Positions 25,083 through 33,692 of a DNA stretch of 64,000 nucleotides are shown here, in pieces (the first letter of the stretch is position 1; each line of letters opens with the position of its first letter). Location of the stretch: positions 62,001-126,000 of the forward strand of contig NZ_LBJG01000088.1 of assembly GCF_028128765.1 (NCBI RefSeq), written 5' to 3'. The DNA is from Bradyrhizobium sp. CCBAU 51627 (GTDB lineage: Bacteria > Pseudomonadota > Alphaproteobacteria > Rhizobiales > Xanthobacteraceae). Made by a program: the position numbers and the translations under genes. The notes under the pieces are model-generated. The model searched no databases and was not told where the DNA came from. It saw nothing but the letters and a program-made list of their open reading frames with translations.

Positions 25083-25427
25083 TCAGCAATAGCCGTAGAT
25101 GCCGCACGCGTAGGGCAGGCGCCAGAAGTAGTCGACCTGCTTCCCGCCGTAATACGAGCCCTGATAGTCGTAGTCCCAGGGGCGGCCGTAATAGCCCGGC
25201 AGCGTATGCGAACCCGGCAACAGCGGGGTGCCGGGCAGATTGCGGATGTAGCTGCCGATGCCATAGGCCGGCGAGATAAGCGCATCCGGATCGGTCTCGA
25301 CATAGACCCTGGGCGGTTCCTGCGGCTGAGCCAGCACGCGTCGCTTCGGCGTCGCCGACAGATCGGCGCCGAGCGCACCCGAGACCGTCAGCATTGCCGC
25401 CAGGGCAGGCACCATCCAGCGCAGCAT
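25083..25427 (-). CDS. Hypothetical secreted protein, 114 aa
   Basis: A signal peptide (MLRWMVPALAAMLTVSGALGA) leads to a Pro-, Tyr- and Gly-rich mature part ending in ACGIYGYC, with a possible C-terminal disulfide between the two cysteines. It is compact and rich in aromatic residues, as many small exported proteins of Bradyrhizobium are. No domain is recognised. It lies convergent with ctaA, 19 bases away, and upstream of a REP-like repeat. The ATG at 25427 removes a non-signal extension present if 25457 were used. Confidence 0.65.
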   Translation of the reverse strand: MLRWMVPALAAMLTVSGALGADLSATPKRRVLAQPQEPPRVYVETDPDALISPAYGIGSYIRNLPGTPLLPGSHTLPGYYGRPWDYDYQGSYYGGKQVDYFWRLPYACGIYGYC

Positions 25428-25501
25428 CGTCGGCTCCGAATCAAAGAGGCGATCCAAAGGCGAAGTATGGGGCAGATGTGGTTAATGACTGTTAACCGAG
25501 G

Positions 25502-25606
25502 ACGTCATTCCGGGACGATGCGTAGCGCCGAGCCCGGAATCGAGAGCTGAACAGACGATATCGGGGTTCCGGGTTCGCGCGTTGCGCGCCCCGGAACGCC
25601 AGGAGA
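25502..25606. repeat. REP-like palindromic repeat (GTCATTCCGGG type)
   Basis: CGTCATTCCGGGACGATGCG, then GCCGAGCCCGGAAT, then GGGTTCCGGGTTCGCGCG and GCGCGCCCCGGAACGCC form nested inverted repeats in the gap before the metY-like gene end. A related element is at 27627. Confidence 0.7.
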
Positions 25607-26887
25607 CTATGCACCTAGCGCCTGCTCCAGGTCGGCGATCAGGTCTTCCTTGTCCTCGATGCCGATCGAGAGCCGCACCACGTCGGGGCCGGCGCCGGAC
25701 TTGATCTTGGCGGCGTCATCGAGCTGGCTGTGCGTGGTCGAGGCCGGGTGTATGACGAGCGAGCGGGTGTCGCCGACATTGGCGAGGTGCGAGAACAGCT
25801 GCAGTTTCGAGACCAGGCTGACGCCTGCGTCGTAGCCGCCCTTGAGGCTGAAGGTGAACACGGCACCTGCACCCTTCGGCGCGTATTTGCGCGCAAGCTG
25901 GTTGTACTTGTCGCTGGCGAGACCGGCATAGTTGACCGAGGACACCGCGGGGTGGGCGGCGAGGAATTCGGCGACCGCCTTGGCGTTGTCGCAGTGCTTC
26001 TGCATCCGTAGCGGTAGCGTCTCGATGCCGGTGAGGATCATGAAGGCATTGAATGGCGACAGCGCCGGCCCGAGATCGCGGAGGCCGAGCACCCGGCAGG
26101 CGATCGCGAAAGCGAAATTGCCAAACGTCTCCTGCAGCCGGATACCGTGATATTCCGGCCGCGGCTCCGACAACATTGGATATTTTCCCGACGCGGACCA
26201 GTCGAATGTACCGGCATCGACAATGATACCGCCGAGCGAGTTGCCGTGACCACCGAGAAATTTCGTCAGCGAGTGCACGACGATGTCGGCGCCGTGGTCG
26301 ATCGGGCGGATCAGATAGGGCGAAGCCAGTGTGTTGTCGACGATCAGCGGTACGCCCGCCTTTCGCGCCACGGTCGAGATCGCCTCGATGTCGGTGATGC
26401 TGCCGGCGGGATTGGCGATGGACTCGATGAAGATCGCCTTGGTGCGCGGCGTCACCGCGCGCTCGAAGCTCGCGATGTCGTCGGGATCGGCCCACACCAC
26501 GTTCCAGCCGAAGCTCTTGAACGCATGCGTGAACTGATTGATCGAGCCGCCGTAGAGTTTTCGCGCGGCGATGAACTCGTCCCCGGGCTGCAGCAATTGC
26601 TGCAGCACCACGACCTGCGCGGCGTGCCCCGAGGCCACCGCAAGCGCGGCGGTGCCACCTTCCAGCGCGGCAACGCGCTCTTCCAGCACCGCGTTGGTCG
26701 GGTTGCCGATGCGGGTATAGATGTTGCCGAACGCCTGCAGGCCGAACAGGGAGGCCGCGTGGTCGGCATCGTTGAAGACGAAGGAGGTCGTTTGATAAAT
26801 TGGCGTCGCGCGCGCGCCGGTGGTCGGGTCGGGTTGCGCACCGGCATGCACGGCGAGGGTGGAAAATCCCGGAAGGCGATCGCTCAT
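25607..26887 (-). CDS. O-acetylhomoserine sulfhydrylase (MetY-type, PLP-dependent)
   Basis: This 426-residue Cys/Met metabolism PLP enzyme makes homocysteine or methionine-pathway thiols from O-acetylhomoserine. The PLP Lys is Lys209 in SLTKFLGGHGNSLGG, preceded by the substrate-binding PLIVDNTLASPYLIRPIDHGAD. The N-terminal GARATPIYQTTSFVF and the RIGNPTNAVLEERVAALEGG segments are also family-typical. The length matches MetY rather than MetB. It is a single gene between two REP-like elements. A role in methionine biosynthesis via direct sulfhydrylation is likely. Confidence 0.93.
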   Translation of the reverse strand: MSDRLPGFSTLAVHAGAQPDPTTGARATPIYQTTSFVFNDADHAASLFGLQAFGNIYTRIGNPTNAVLEERVAALEGGTAALAVASGHAAQVVVLQQLLQPGDEFIAARKLYGGSINQFTHAFKSFGWNVVWADPDDIASFERAVTPRTKAIFIESIANPAGSITDIEAISTVARKAGVPLIVDNTLASPYLIRPIDHGADIVVHSLTKFLGGHGNSLGGIIVDAGTFDWSASGKYPMLSEPRPEYHGIRLQETFGNFAFAIACRVLGLRDLGPALSPFNAFMILTGIETLPLRMQKHCDNAKAVAEFLAAHPAVSSVNYAGLASDKYNQLARKYAPKGAGAVFTFSLKGGYDAGVSLVSKLQLFSHLANVGDTRSLVIHPASTTHSQLDDAAKIKSGAGPDVVRLSIGIEDKEDLIADLEQALGA

Positions 26888-27026
26888 TGAGGGCGTCCTG
26901 TTCTTGTGGCCTGAAATCGCGCGGCATGCTGATGGGCGCCGTGCTCCCCGTCAAGGCACCGCGTCACATCGGAACGATCGTGCTACGCATTGACGCGCTC
27001 ACGAAACGAATCCTTCGCAATTTGCG

Positions 27027-27611
27027 TCAGCTTTGCTCGCTCTTGTTTTTGGCCGCGCGATCCGAGGCGGCGGTATCGCCACCGCCGACACTCATCCGAT
27101 TGAGGGATAGACGCATACCCTGGGTCGGCGCCGGCGCGCGCTTGGAGCTCAGCGTGCGCGAGTTGACGCCCATCCAGGATATTTCCGAGGACAGCCGGCC
27201 ATATTCGATCTTGGGGCAGCGGTTCATCACGACCTTGATGCCGGCGGCCTCGGCTTGTTCCGCCGCAGCATCGTCACGCGCGCCAAGCTGCATCCAGATG
27301 ACCTTCGGCAGCGGATCGAGCGTGAGAGCTTCCTTGACCACCGGCATGATGTGGCTGGAGTTGCGGAAAATGTCGATCATGTCGACTGGACGGCCGATAT
27401 CCTGCAGCGAGGCGACGAAGGGCTTGCCGAGCAGGTCCTTGCCGACATGGCCGGGATTGATGGGGATCATGTCGTAGCCGCGCTGGGCCAGATACTTGAA
27501 CGCAAAATAGCTCGGTCGCACGTTGACCGGCGAGGCTCCGACCATCGCGATCGACTTCACGCTGTTGAGGATGCTGCGGATATAATTGTCGGGATAGGCG
27601 TCGTGGTTCAT
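27027..27611 (-). CDS. CoA-binding domain protein (YccU-like)
   Basis: This 194-residue protein has a CoA-binding Rossmann domain (IAMVGASPVNVRPSYFAFKYLAQRGYDMIPINPGHVGKDLLG) covering residues about 20-150, as in the N-terminal domain of acyl-CoA synthetases and YccU. The C-terminal tail is low-complexity and charged. The ATG at 27611 is chosen since AAGGA lies five bases upstream; the ATG at 27623 is not as well spaced. It lies upstream of metY on the same strand with a 139-base gap. Its ligand or partner is not known. Confidence 0.85.
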   Translation of the reverse strand: MNHDAYPDNYIRSILNSVKSIAMVGASPVNVRPSYFAFKYLAQRGYDMIPINPGHVGKDLLGKPFVASLQDIGRPVDMIDIFRNSSHIMPVVKEALTLDPLPKVIWMQLGARDDAAAEQAEAAGIKVVMNRCPKIEYGRLSSEISWMGVNSRTLSSKRAPAPTQGMRLSLNRMSVGGGDTAASDRAAKNKSEQS

Positions 27612-27626
27612 GTGATCCTTCATTCG

Positions 27627-27702
27627 TCATTCCGGGCGGCTCGAAGAGCCGCCCCGGAATCTCGAGATTTCGATGCTTCGCATCGCCCCGGAATAACGGC
27701 TA
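27627..27702. repeat. REP-like palindromic repeat (GTCATTCCGGG type)
   Basis: TTCCGGGCGGCTCG and CGAGCCGCCCCGGAAT-type arms (GGGCGGCTCGAAGAGCCGCCC) form a tight hairpin, followed by a second one around GATGCTTCGCATCGCCCCGGAAT. It sits between the CoA-binding protein gene and the enoyl-CoA hydratase gene. Confidence 0.75.
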
Positions 27703-27711
27703 ACAAACACG

Positions 27712-28536
27712 CTACTCATCCCGCCATGTCGGCGTGCGCTTCTCGATGAAGGCGTTGATGCCTTCTTCGGCATCGCGCGCCATCATGTTCTCGGTCATCA
27801 CCTCTGCCGCATAGCGATAAGCGTCCGCAAGGCTCATCTCGGCCTGGCGGTAGAATGCCTCCTTGCCGAGCTTGATCGTGTAGGCGGATTTCAGTGCGAC
27901 TTTTTCCGTCAGCGCAATCGCGGCGTCGCGCTCGGTGCCGGCGGCGACCACGCGATTGACGAGACCAATCTCGCGGGCGCGGTCGGCCGGGATCGGCTCA
28001 CCCGTCAGGAGCATCTCCATCGCCTGCTTGCGCGGTACGTTACGCGACAGCGCCACCATCGGCGTTGAGCAGAACAGTCCGATGTCGACGCCGGGCGTGG
28101 CGAAGTGCGCGGCTTCCGATGCGATCGCTAGGTCGCAGCTGGCCACAAGCTGGCATCCGGCCGCGGTCGCAATGCCCTGGACGGCGGCGACCACGGGCTT
28201 CGGCAGATGAACGATCGCCTGCATCATCGCGCTGCAGGCATTCATCGTCTCGGCGAAGAAGGCGCGGCCGCGATCGGGGGCAGTGCGACGCGCGGTCAGC
28301 TCCTTCATGTCGTGACCGGCCGAGAAGGCTGGCCCGTTGGCCGCGAGCACCACGCCGCGGACGGCCTTGTCGTCGCCGATATCATTGAGCGCGGCGTGCA
28401 GGGTTGCGATCATCGCCGTCGACAGGCTGTTCCGCGCGGCCGGCCGGTTCAGGGTCAACACCGCGATGGACCCGATCATTTCGTGCAGCAGAATTGGCTG
28501 ATGCGGCGAGGGGGCGCGGGCGGCCTGGGTGGACAT
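27712..28536 (-). CDS. Enoyl-CoA hydratase/isomerase family protein
   Basis: This 274-residue crotonase-fold protein has LTLNRPAARNSLSTAM, the oxyanion-hole segment AFSAGHDMKEL and the second oxyanion loop QGIATAAGCQLVASCDLAIAS. The catalytic Glu positions used by classical hydratases are replaced here (GCQLVASCDLA and the GVDIGLFCSTP region), so it may be an ECHDC3-like or other crotonase rather than a beta-oxidation hydratase. The ATG at 28536 gives the normal length. It is divergent from the thioesterase gene. Confidence 0.85.
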   Translation of the reverse strand: MSTQAARAPSPHQPILLHEMIGSIAVLTLNRPAARNSLSTAMIATLHAALNDIGDDKAVRGVVLAANGPAFSAGHDMKELTARRTAPDRGRAFFAETMNACSAMMQAIVHLPKPVVAAVQGIATAAGCQLVASCDLAIASEAAHFATPGVDIGLFCSTPMVALSRNVPRKQAMEMLLTGEPIPADRAREIGLVNRVVAAGTERDAAIALTEKVALKSAYTIKLGKEAFYRQAEMSLADAYRYAAEVMTENMMARDAEEGINAFIEKRTPTWRDE

Positions 28537-28622
28537 TGCGGCGTTTCCGATTGGATTATTACAGTGAGATGATGCAGATAACCTAATGTAGCAGGCGGCG
28601 CGACGCGAGGGTGGGGAACAGC

Positions 28623-29051
28623 ATGGCATTAGCGAAAATGAGCGTGGCGGAGCTCGAGCAGTTTCTCCGCGACGAGTTTCCCCAGGCCTTCAGCGGCGAC
28701 GACATCACGATCGAGAGCGCGGACGGCCAGACCTCTCTTCTGCGCCAGCGCTACAGCGAACGGATGCTGCGGCCGGGTGGAACTGTGTCCGGCCCGACCC
28801 TGATGGCGCTGGCCGATTTCGCCATGTACGTGGTGCTGCTGTCCGCGATCGGTCCGATCGGGCTCGCCGTCACCACCAATCTCAACATCAATTTCCTGCG
28901 CAAAGGCCAGCCGGGGCAGGACGTGCTGGCGGAGGCCCGGCTGCTCAAGCTCGGCAAGCGCCTGGCGGTCGGGGAGGTGAACCTGTTATCGGGGACGTCG
29001 CCGGATCCGATCGCCCATGTCACATCGACCTATTCCATTCCAAATGTTTGA
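28623..29051 (+). CDS. PaaI-type hotdog thioesterase
   Basis: This 142-residue protein has the PaaI/hotdog thioesterase pattern: a long helix-leading N-terminal part, then GGTVSGPTLMALADFAMYVVLL for the central helix and AVTTNLNINFLRKGQPGQDVLAEARLLKLGKRLAVGEV for the sheet. Such enzymes hydrolyse acyl-CoA thioesters. The ATG at 28623 is preceded by GTGGGGA. It is divergent from the crotonase gene, suggesting linked acyl-CoA metabolism, though the substrate is unknown. Confidence 0.85.
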   Translation: MALAKMSVAELEQFLRDEFPQAFSGDDITIESADGQTSLLRQRYSERMLRPGGTVSGPTLMALADFAMYVVLLSAIGPIGLAVTTNLNINFLRKGQPGQDVLAEARLLKLGKRLAVGEVNLLSGTSPDPIAHVTSTYSIPNV

Positions 29052-29209
29052 CCTTTTTGCGGGTAATATGACACCATATTTCTAAGTAGCTGATTTATTT
29101 GATATAAATTCCGCTGTTGGGCATTGACCGTTGCGGGTCTCTTCTCTAGAAACCCGCGCAGTCCGGTGCGGTGTTCGCGCCGATATCTCCCGTCCACGGA
29201 AATTCTGAC

Positions 29210-29674
29210 ATGAAAACCTTTTCGGCAAAGCCGGCCGAGGTGACGAAGAAGTGGGTGCTGATCGACGCCAAGGGTCTGGTCGTCGGCCGTCTCGCCACCA
29301 TCGTCGCCATGCGCCTGCGCGGCAAGCACCTCCCGACGTACACTCCGCACGTTGATTGCGGCGACAACGTCATCATCATCAACGCCCAGCATGCGGTCCT
29401 CACTGGCCGCAAGCGCGAGCAGAAGACCTATTACAAGCACACCGGTTATGTCGGTCACGTCAAGGAGCGCACCGCGCGCCAGATCCTCGAGGGCCGTCAT
29501 CCCGAGCGCGTGCTCGAGAAGGCCGTCGAGCGCATGATCCCGCGGGGTCCGCTCGGCCGCGTGCAGATGGGCAATCTCCGTGTCTATGGCGGGGCCGACC
29601 ATCCCCACGAGGCGCAGCAGCCCGAGAAGATCGACATCGCCAAGTTGAACCGCAAGAACACGAGGGCCGCATAA
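29210..29674 (+). CDS. rplM: 50S ribosomal protein L13
   Basis: This 154-residue protein is the standard L13: KTFSAKPAEVTKKWVLIDAKGLVVGRLAT at the start, GDNVIIINAQHAVLTGRKREQKTYYKHTGYVG in the middle, and RVYGGADHPHEAQQPEKID at the end. The ATG at 29210 gives the family N-terminus. It is the first gene of the rplM-rpsI operon and binds early in 50S assembly. A 158-base gap with AT-rich promoter-like words (GATATAAAT near 29100) lies upstream. Confidence 0.98.
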   Translation: MKTFSAKPAEVTKKWVLIDAKGLVVGRLATIVAMRLRGKHLPTYTPHVDCGDNVIIINAQHAVLTGRKREQKTYYKHTGYVGHVKERTARQILEGRHPERVLEKAVERMIPRGPLGRVQMGNLRVYGGADHPHEAQQPEKIDIAKLNRKNTRAA

Positions 29675-29676
29675 TC

Positions 29677-30156
29677 ATGGCCGAATCCATCCAGTCGCTC
29701 GACCAGCTCTCGCAGCTCAAGACGGCGGCGGCGCCCGAGGCGCCCAAGCACGAGAAGAAGGTCGACAAGTTCAACCGCGCCTATGCCACCGGCAAGCGCA
29801 AGGACGCGGTCGCCCGCGTGTGGATCAAGCCGGGCGCCGGCAAGGTCACCGTCAATTCGCGCGAGGTCGAGGTCTATTTCGCTCGTCCCGTGCTGCGCAT
29901 GATGATCGAGCAGCCGTTCTCCGTGGCGCAGCGTTCGGGCCAGTACGACGTGATCTGCACCGTCGCCGGCGGCGGTCTGTCCGGTCAGGCTGGCGCCGTG
30001 CGTCACGGCATCTCCAAGGCTCTGACCTATTTCGAACCGGAGCTGCGCGGCGTGCTCAAGAAGGGCGGCTTCCTCACCCGCGACTCCCGCGTGGTCGAGC
30101 GTAAGAAGTACGGCAAGGCCAAGGCCCGCCGGTCCTTCCAGTTCTCGAAGCGTTAA
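29677..30156 (+). CDS. rpsI: 30S ribosomal protein S9
   Basis: This 159-residue S9 has an alphaproteobacterial N-terminal extension (about 30 Ala- and Lys-rich residues), followed by the core AYATGKRKDAVARVWIKPG and the C-terminal tail KYGKAKARRSFQFSKR, whose end reaches the P-site tRNA. The start ATG lies two bases after the rplM stop codon, so translation is probably coupled. An intrinsic terminator follows. Confidence 0.98.
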   Translation: MAESIQSLDQLSQLKTAAAPEAPKHEKKVDKFNRAYATGKRKDAVARVWIKPGAGKVTVNSREVEVYFARPVLRMMIEQPFSVAQRSGQYDVICTVAGGGLSGQAGAVRHGISKALTYFEPELRGVLKKGGFLTRDSRVVERKKYGKAKARRSFQFSKR

Positions 30157-30200
30157 TCGTTTCGGTCACATTCGCCGCGAAAGCGGCTTCAATGAGATGC

Positions 30201-30229
30201 AAAAGGGCGCTGATTTCAGCGCCCTTTTT
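30201..30229 (+). terminator. Rho-independent terminator of rplM-rpsI
   Basis: A perfect 13-base stem (AAAAGGGCGCTGA paired with TCAGCGCCCTTTT) with a two-base centre ends in a T run, 44 bases after the rpsI stop codon. Confidence 0.95.
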
Positions 30230-30385
30230 GTTGTTCGTTTGTACGCAAATTGACGACGTGTTTCCCGAAAACTTGGGCACGCGTGAAAACCTGAATGGAA
30301 CTCGCGGGGCATAGCGTCGCATCTGGAAGGGCGCGCAAATCGGATGTGCCGATCGCGTAACTGCTATGTTCAAGAGGGGGCCGAC

Positions 30386-31606
30386 ATGATGTCGCTCGAT
30401 AGCATCACGCTCTATATGGTCGCCACCATGGTCGCCGCATTGCTTGGCGCCATGATGGTGTTTTTCGGCAAGCAGGAGAACAGCCCCGCGCTGAAATGGT
30501 GGGGCACCGCCTATCTGCTCGGGGCGGCCTCCGTCGCGCTGTGGACGGCGACCGGCGACAAGCTCGGTCCGCATCTCTCACTTGCCTTGAACGCAGTCGG
30601 TTTCGTCGCTTGCGGCATGGTGTGGAATGCGGCGCGCGTTTTCCACGGTCGCAAGCCGAACTGGCCCGGTCTCGTGCTTGGTGCGTTCGCGTGGGTCGCT
30701 ACGGCGATGCTGCTCGATCCCTCGGCGTCGATGCTGCGCATGATCATCGGCGCAGGCATCGTCTCGATCTATGCGGCCCTGACCGCAGGCGAGCTCTGGG
30801 TCGAACGGCGCAAGAGCCTGCAAAGGCGCTGGCCGGCCTTCGTCGTGCCTGTAATGCACGGTTGCGTGCTGATGCTGCCGATCCTGCTCGGCAGCTTCCT
30901 GCGCCCGTATGACGCCGCCTTCTCCGCCAGCGTCTGGGTCACCGTGTTCGCTGTCGAGCTTATCCTCTACGCCGTTGGCACCGTGTTCGTGATCTTCATG
31001 CTGGTGTCCGAGCGCACAGTCACCGCGCACCGCACCGCGGCGTCGACCGATCCACTCACCGGCATGCTCAACCGCCGCGGCTTCTCGGAAGCCTGTGCGC
31101 GGATGATCGATCGTGAGGCCAAGGGAGGCCGCCCGGTCACCGTGATGATCTTCGACATCGATCATTTCAAGTCGATCAACGATCGCTTCGGCCATCCCGC
31201 CGGCGACGAAATGCTGAAACTGTTCTCGACGGTCGTCGTCAACAATCTGCGCATCTCGGACCTGTCGGGCCGCATCGGCGGCGAGGAGTTCGCCGCGCTG
31301 CTGCCATGTGCGCTCGAGGAGGGCGTGCTGGTTGCCGAGCGCGTGCGCGAGGCATTCGAGACGTCGGGCGTCGTGGTTGACGAAGGCCCGGTCGACACCA
31401 CCGTCAGCATCGGTGTGGCCGGCGGTCCGGCCGGCACCGAACTCGAGGTGCTGCTCGCCTCGGCCGACACCGCGCTGTACCAGGCCAAGCGTGGCGGCCG
31501 TAACCGTGTCGAGGCGGCGGAAGAGCTGCCGTTGTCGCTGGAGAACTGGCGTCGCCAGAGCGCCGCGCGCATCGGCGTCGCCAAGACACAGCCTGCTACG
31601 GCCTGA
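30386..31606 (+). CDS. Membrane diguanylate cyclase (GGDEF domain)
   Basis: This 406-residue protein has about six N-terminal membrane helices (residues 5-215) and a C-terminal GGDEF domain. The active-site motif is GGEEF at 298-302, and the allosteric I-site RxxD is present five residues before it (RISD, 289-292), so it should make cyclic di-GMP with product feedback control. DPLTGMLNRRGF and FDIDHFKSINDRFGHPAGDE are also intact. No EAL domain is fused. The two adjacent ATG codons at 30386 and 30389 are both usable; GGGGG lies upstream. The input signal is unknown. Confidence 0.92.
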   Translation: MMSLDSITLYMVATMVAALLGAMMVFFGKQENSPALKWWGTAYLLGAASVALWTATGDKLGPHLSLALNAVGFVACGMVWNAARVFHGRKPNWPGLVLGAFAWVATAMLLDPSASMLRMIIGAGIVSIYAALTAGELWVERRKSLQRRWPAFVVPVMHGCVLMLPILLGSFLRPYDAAFSASVWVTVFAVELILYAVGTVFVIFMLVSERTVTAHRTAASTDPLTGMLNRRGFSEACARMIDREAKGGRPVTVMIFDIDHFKSINDRFGHPAGDEMLKLFSTVVVNNLRISDLSGRIGGEEFAALLPCALEEGVLVAERVREAFETSGVVVDEGPVDTTVSIGVAGGPAGTELEVLLASADTALYQAKRGGRNRVEAAEELPLSLENWRRQSAARIGVAKTQPATA

Positions 31607-31665
31607 AACGACCCGGGGCCTTGCGGTAATCTTCTGTTTACCATTCGGTCCATACCATTGCGGTC

Positions 31666-31902
31666 ATGGAATCGATCCGTCGACAGAATCCGCAGGCCGC
31701 CCTGATGTCGCTCGAAGCGCACGCCGCTTCGGCACGCGGTGGCTTCGCCTGCCTGTTCTCGACCTCAGACGAGTACGAGACGGCGCTCATTGCCGAGCGT
31801 CGCGCCCAGGGACGCTACATCAAGAGCCGCAGCTATTGGCCGTTGGCGCTGTTTGTTGGTTGCGCGCTCATCGTCGCCGGCACCGTGCTGCTGTTCGCCT
31901 GA
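31666..31902 (+). CDS. Small hypothetical membrane protein, 78 aa
   Basis: The N-terminal half is polar and basic (MESIRRQNPQAALMSLEAHAASARGGFACLF, then AERRAQGRYIKSRSYW). A single C-terminal transmembrane helix (PLALFVGCALIVAGTVLLF) ends the protein, so it is probably tail-anchored in the inner membrane. No domain is recognised. It lies 59 bases after the diguanylate cyclase gene on the same strand, and a terminator follows. Confidence 0.65.
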   Translation: MESIRRQNPQAALMSLEAHAASARGGFACLFSTSDEYETALIAERRAQGRYIKSRSYWPLALFVGCALIVAGTVLLFA

Positions 31903-31925
31903 GAGCGCCGCATTTTCAGCCGGGC

Positions 31926-31950
31926 AGGGCGCCGTTCCGGCGCCTTTTTC
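31926..31950 (+). terminator. Rho-independent terminator after the small membrane protein gene
   Basis: AGGCGCC-type stem (GGGCGCC with GGCGCC) around a five-base loop followed by TTTTTCTTT, 24 bases after the stop codon. Confidence 0.85.
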
Positions 31951-31999
31951 TTTGGGCCCGGCTGCTGTAGACACGGCCATCAAACAAAGGTGGAAACCA

Positions 32000-32296
32000 A
32001 TGATCACCGAGATCGCGCAAATTGACGTCAAGCTGGGCAGCGAGAAGGACTTTGAGGCCGCCGTCGCCAAGGCCAAGGCTGCCTTCGGCCGCTCCAAGGG
32101 CTTTCACGGGTTCGAACTGCACAAGTCAATTGAGAAGCCGCAGCGCTACCGGTTGATGGTGAAATGGGCAACGCTGGAGAACCACACCGTCGATTTCCGC
32201 GGCTCCGAGAACTTCACCGAATGGCGCGGCCTTGTCGGCCAGTATTTTGCCGCTCCTCCGGAGGTCGAGCATACCGAGACCGTGCTGGCGACCTGA
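32000..32296 (+). CDS. Antibiotic biosynthesis monooxygenase (ABM)-like domain protein
   Basis: This 98-residue ferredoxin-like alpha/beta protein has the ABM layout: MITEIAQIDVKLGSEKDFEAAVAKAK, then FHGFELHKSIEKPQRYRLMVKWATLENHTVDFRGSENFTEWRGLVGQYF. ABM-fold proteins act as small monooxygenases, heme-degrading enzymes or just oligomeric binding proteins. The ATG at 32000 has GTGG upstream. It lies between a terminator and the convergent permease gene, so it seems to be a stand-alone gene. Its role is unknown. Confidence 0.8.
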   Translation: MITEIAQIDVKLGSEKDFEAAVAKAKAAFGRSKGFHGFELHKSIEKPQRYRLMVKWATLENHTVDFRGSENFTEWRGLVGQYFAAPPEVEHTETVLAT

Positions 32297-32302
32297 TCGA
32301 AG

Positions 32303-33451
32303 TCAGGCCGGCTTTTCGAGAGGCGCCTCATGCGTCTTGAAATGGTCGATCATGACCTTGGCGATGGCGACGAGTGGCAGCGCGAGCGCCAGGCCCCAGA
32401 TGCCAAAGACAACGCCAAGCAGGATCTGGAACGCGAACAGCGTAGCCGGGGGGATGTCCAGCGCCTGGCGCTGGAGCAGCGGCGTCAGCACGTAGCTCTC
32501 CATCGCGTGCACGCCGAGGAACAGGATCAGCGCCGATAGCGCCGAAATCCAGCCCGAGGCAAGGCTCGCCAGCACCACGACGACGCCGGCGATGATGGCG
32601 CCGACGGTCGGGATGAAGGCGAGCAGGCCGGCCTGGATTCCCAGGATGAACGAGCCGGGGATGCCGATAACGGCAAGCCCGATCCAGGTGACGACGCCGA
32701 CCGCGAGCATGACGATGATCTGGGCGATCAACCAGCGCTCCAGCGTCTCGCCGATGCGGTCGACGATGATTGTCGCGCGGCTGCGATGTTTCGCTGGCGC
32801 AAGGAACAGCAGCCCGTCGTGGTAGACGCCGGGCTGAGCGGCGAAGGACAGGCCCAGAAACAGAACGATGAAGATGTTTCCCACGCCGTGGATGGCGCCG
32901 AACAGCAGCTTGAAGGTCTGGCTTACGATTGCTCCTCCGCTGGAGGCCAGCGCGCCGGCGCCGGGCAAGGGACCGCGCGGCGGCGTTGCGGGCGAAGGCG
33001 TCGAGGCCGACGGCGTATTGGCTGCGGCGTCAGATGCACCGTTGCCAAAACCGAAGAAGCTCGTGTCGATCCCATGGTTATCCAGGAAGGACGTCACATT
33101 GCCGATCTGCGACTTGATCGTGTCGCTGAGCAGCGAGGCCTGCTCGGCGATGGTCGCGCCGCCGAGATAGGCGACGCCGGACAGCATGGCGGCAAGCGCT
33201 GCGCAGACGATCGCGAGCCGCAGCGCATGCGGCAGGCGCACGCGGCGGCCGAGCGCATTGGTCAGGGCGTTGAGGCCGACCCCGAGCAGCATGCCCGTGA
33301 AGATCAGGAGCAGGGTGGCGGCAAAGTACCAGGTGAAGACCAGTGCCGCAGTGAAGAGCACGACGGCGATGCCCCCGACGGCAATGGCCCAAGCCATGTC
33401 CCGGGTCAGATCGGAGCGGGTTTGGGGCGGTTCATCTCTGGAGGCGGTCAC
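32303..33451 (-). CDS. AI-2E family transporter (PerM/UPF0118)
   Basis: This 382-residue membrane protein starts with two long hydrophobic stretches (MAWAIAVGGIAVVLFTAALVFTWYFAATLLLIFTGMLLG), has a Pro-, Ala-rich extracytoplasmic loop (about residues 140-160), and ends with the conserved TM bundle (AQIIVMLAVGVVTWIGLAVIGIPGSFILGIQAGLLAFIPTVGAIIAG, ESYVLTPLLQRQAL, FQILLGVVFGIWGLALALPLVA). The family exports small molecules or ions; autoinducer 2 transport is established for few members. GTG at 33451, seven bases after AAGGA, is preferred; the longer frame to 33655 adds an unlikely polar extension. Confidence 0.85.
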   Translation of the reverse strand: MTASRDEPPQTRSDLTRDMAWAIAVGGIAVVLFTAALVFTWYFAATLLLIFTGMLLGVGLNALTNALGRRVRLPHALRLAIVCAALAAMLSGVAYLGGATIAEQASLLSDTIKSQIGNVTSFLDNHGIDTSFFGFGNGASDAAANTPSASTPSPATPPRGPLPGAGALASSGGAIVSQTFKLLFGAIHGVGNIFIVLFLGLSFAAQPGVYHDGLLFLAPAKHRSRATIIVDRIGETLERWLIAQIIVMLAVGVVTWIGLAVIGIPGSFILGIQAGLLAFIPTVGAIIAGVVVVLASLASGWISALSALILFLGVHAMESYVLTPLLQRQALDIPPATLFAFQILLGVVFGIWGLALALPLVAIAKVMIDHFKTHEAPLEKPA

Positions 33452-33692
33452 ATCTTGTCCTTCTCGGCGCGGCCGGACGCACTCTTTCGTGAAATCTGAC
33501 CGGGGATCAAGCCGGGGCCATGCGTCGGATTGAGGCGCCCGTGGTCGCCTGAGGTCAAGGCTGCCGGCGCGCGGGGCCTTGGAAGTGGATTTGCGCAAAA
33601 ATAGCATTGCCGTCCCGCGATCCGCTCTGTTGAATTTGTTCCATCCGAGGGGCATGTTTGGAGAATCTTCTTACGGGAGGTCGGAACGGGAG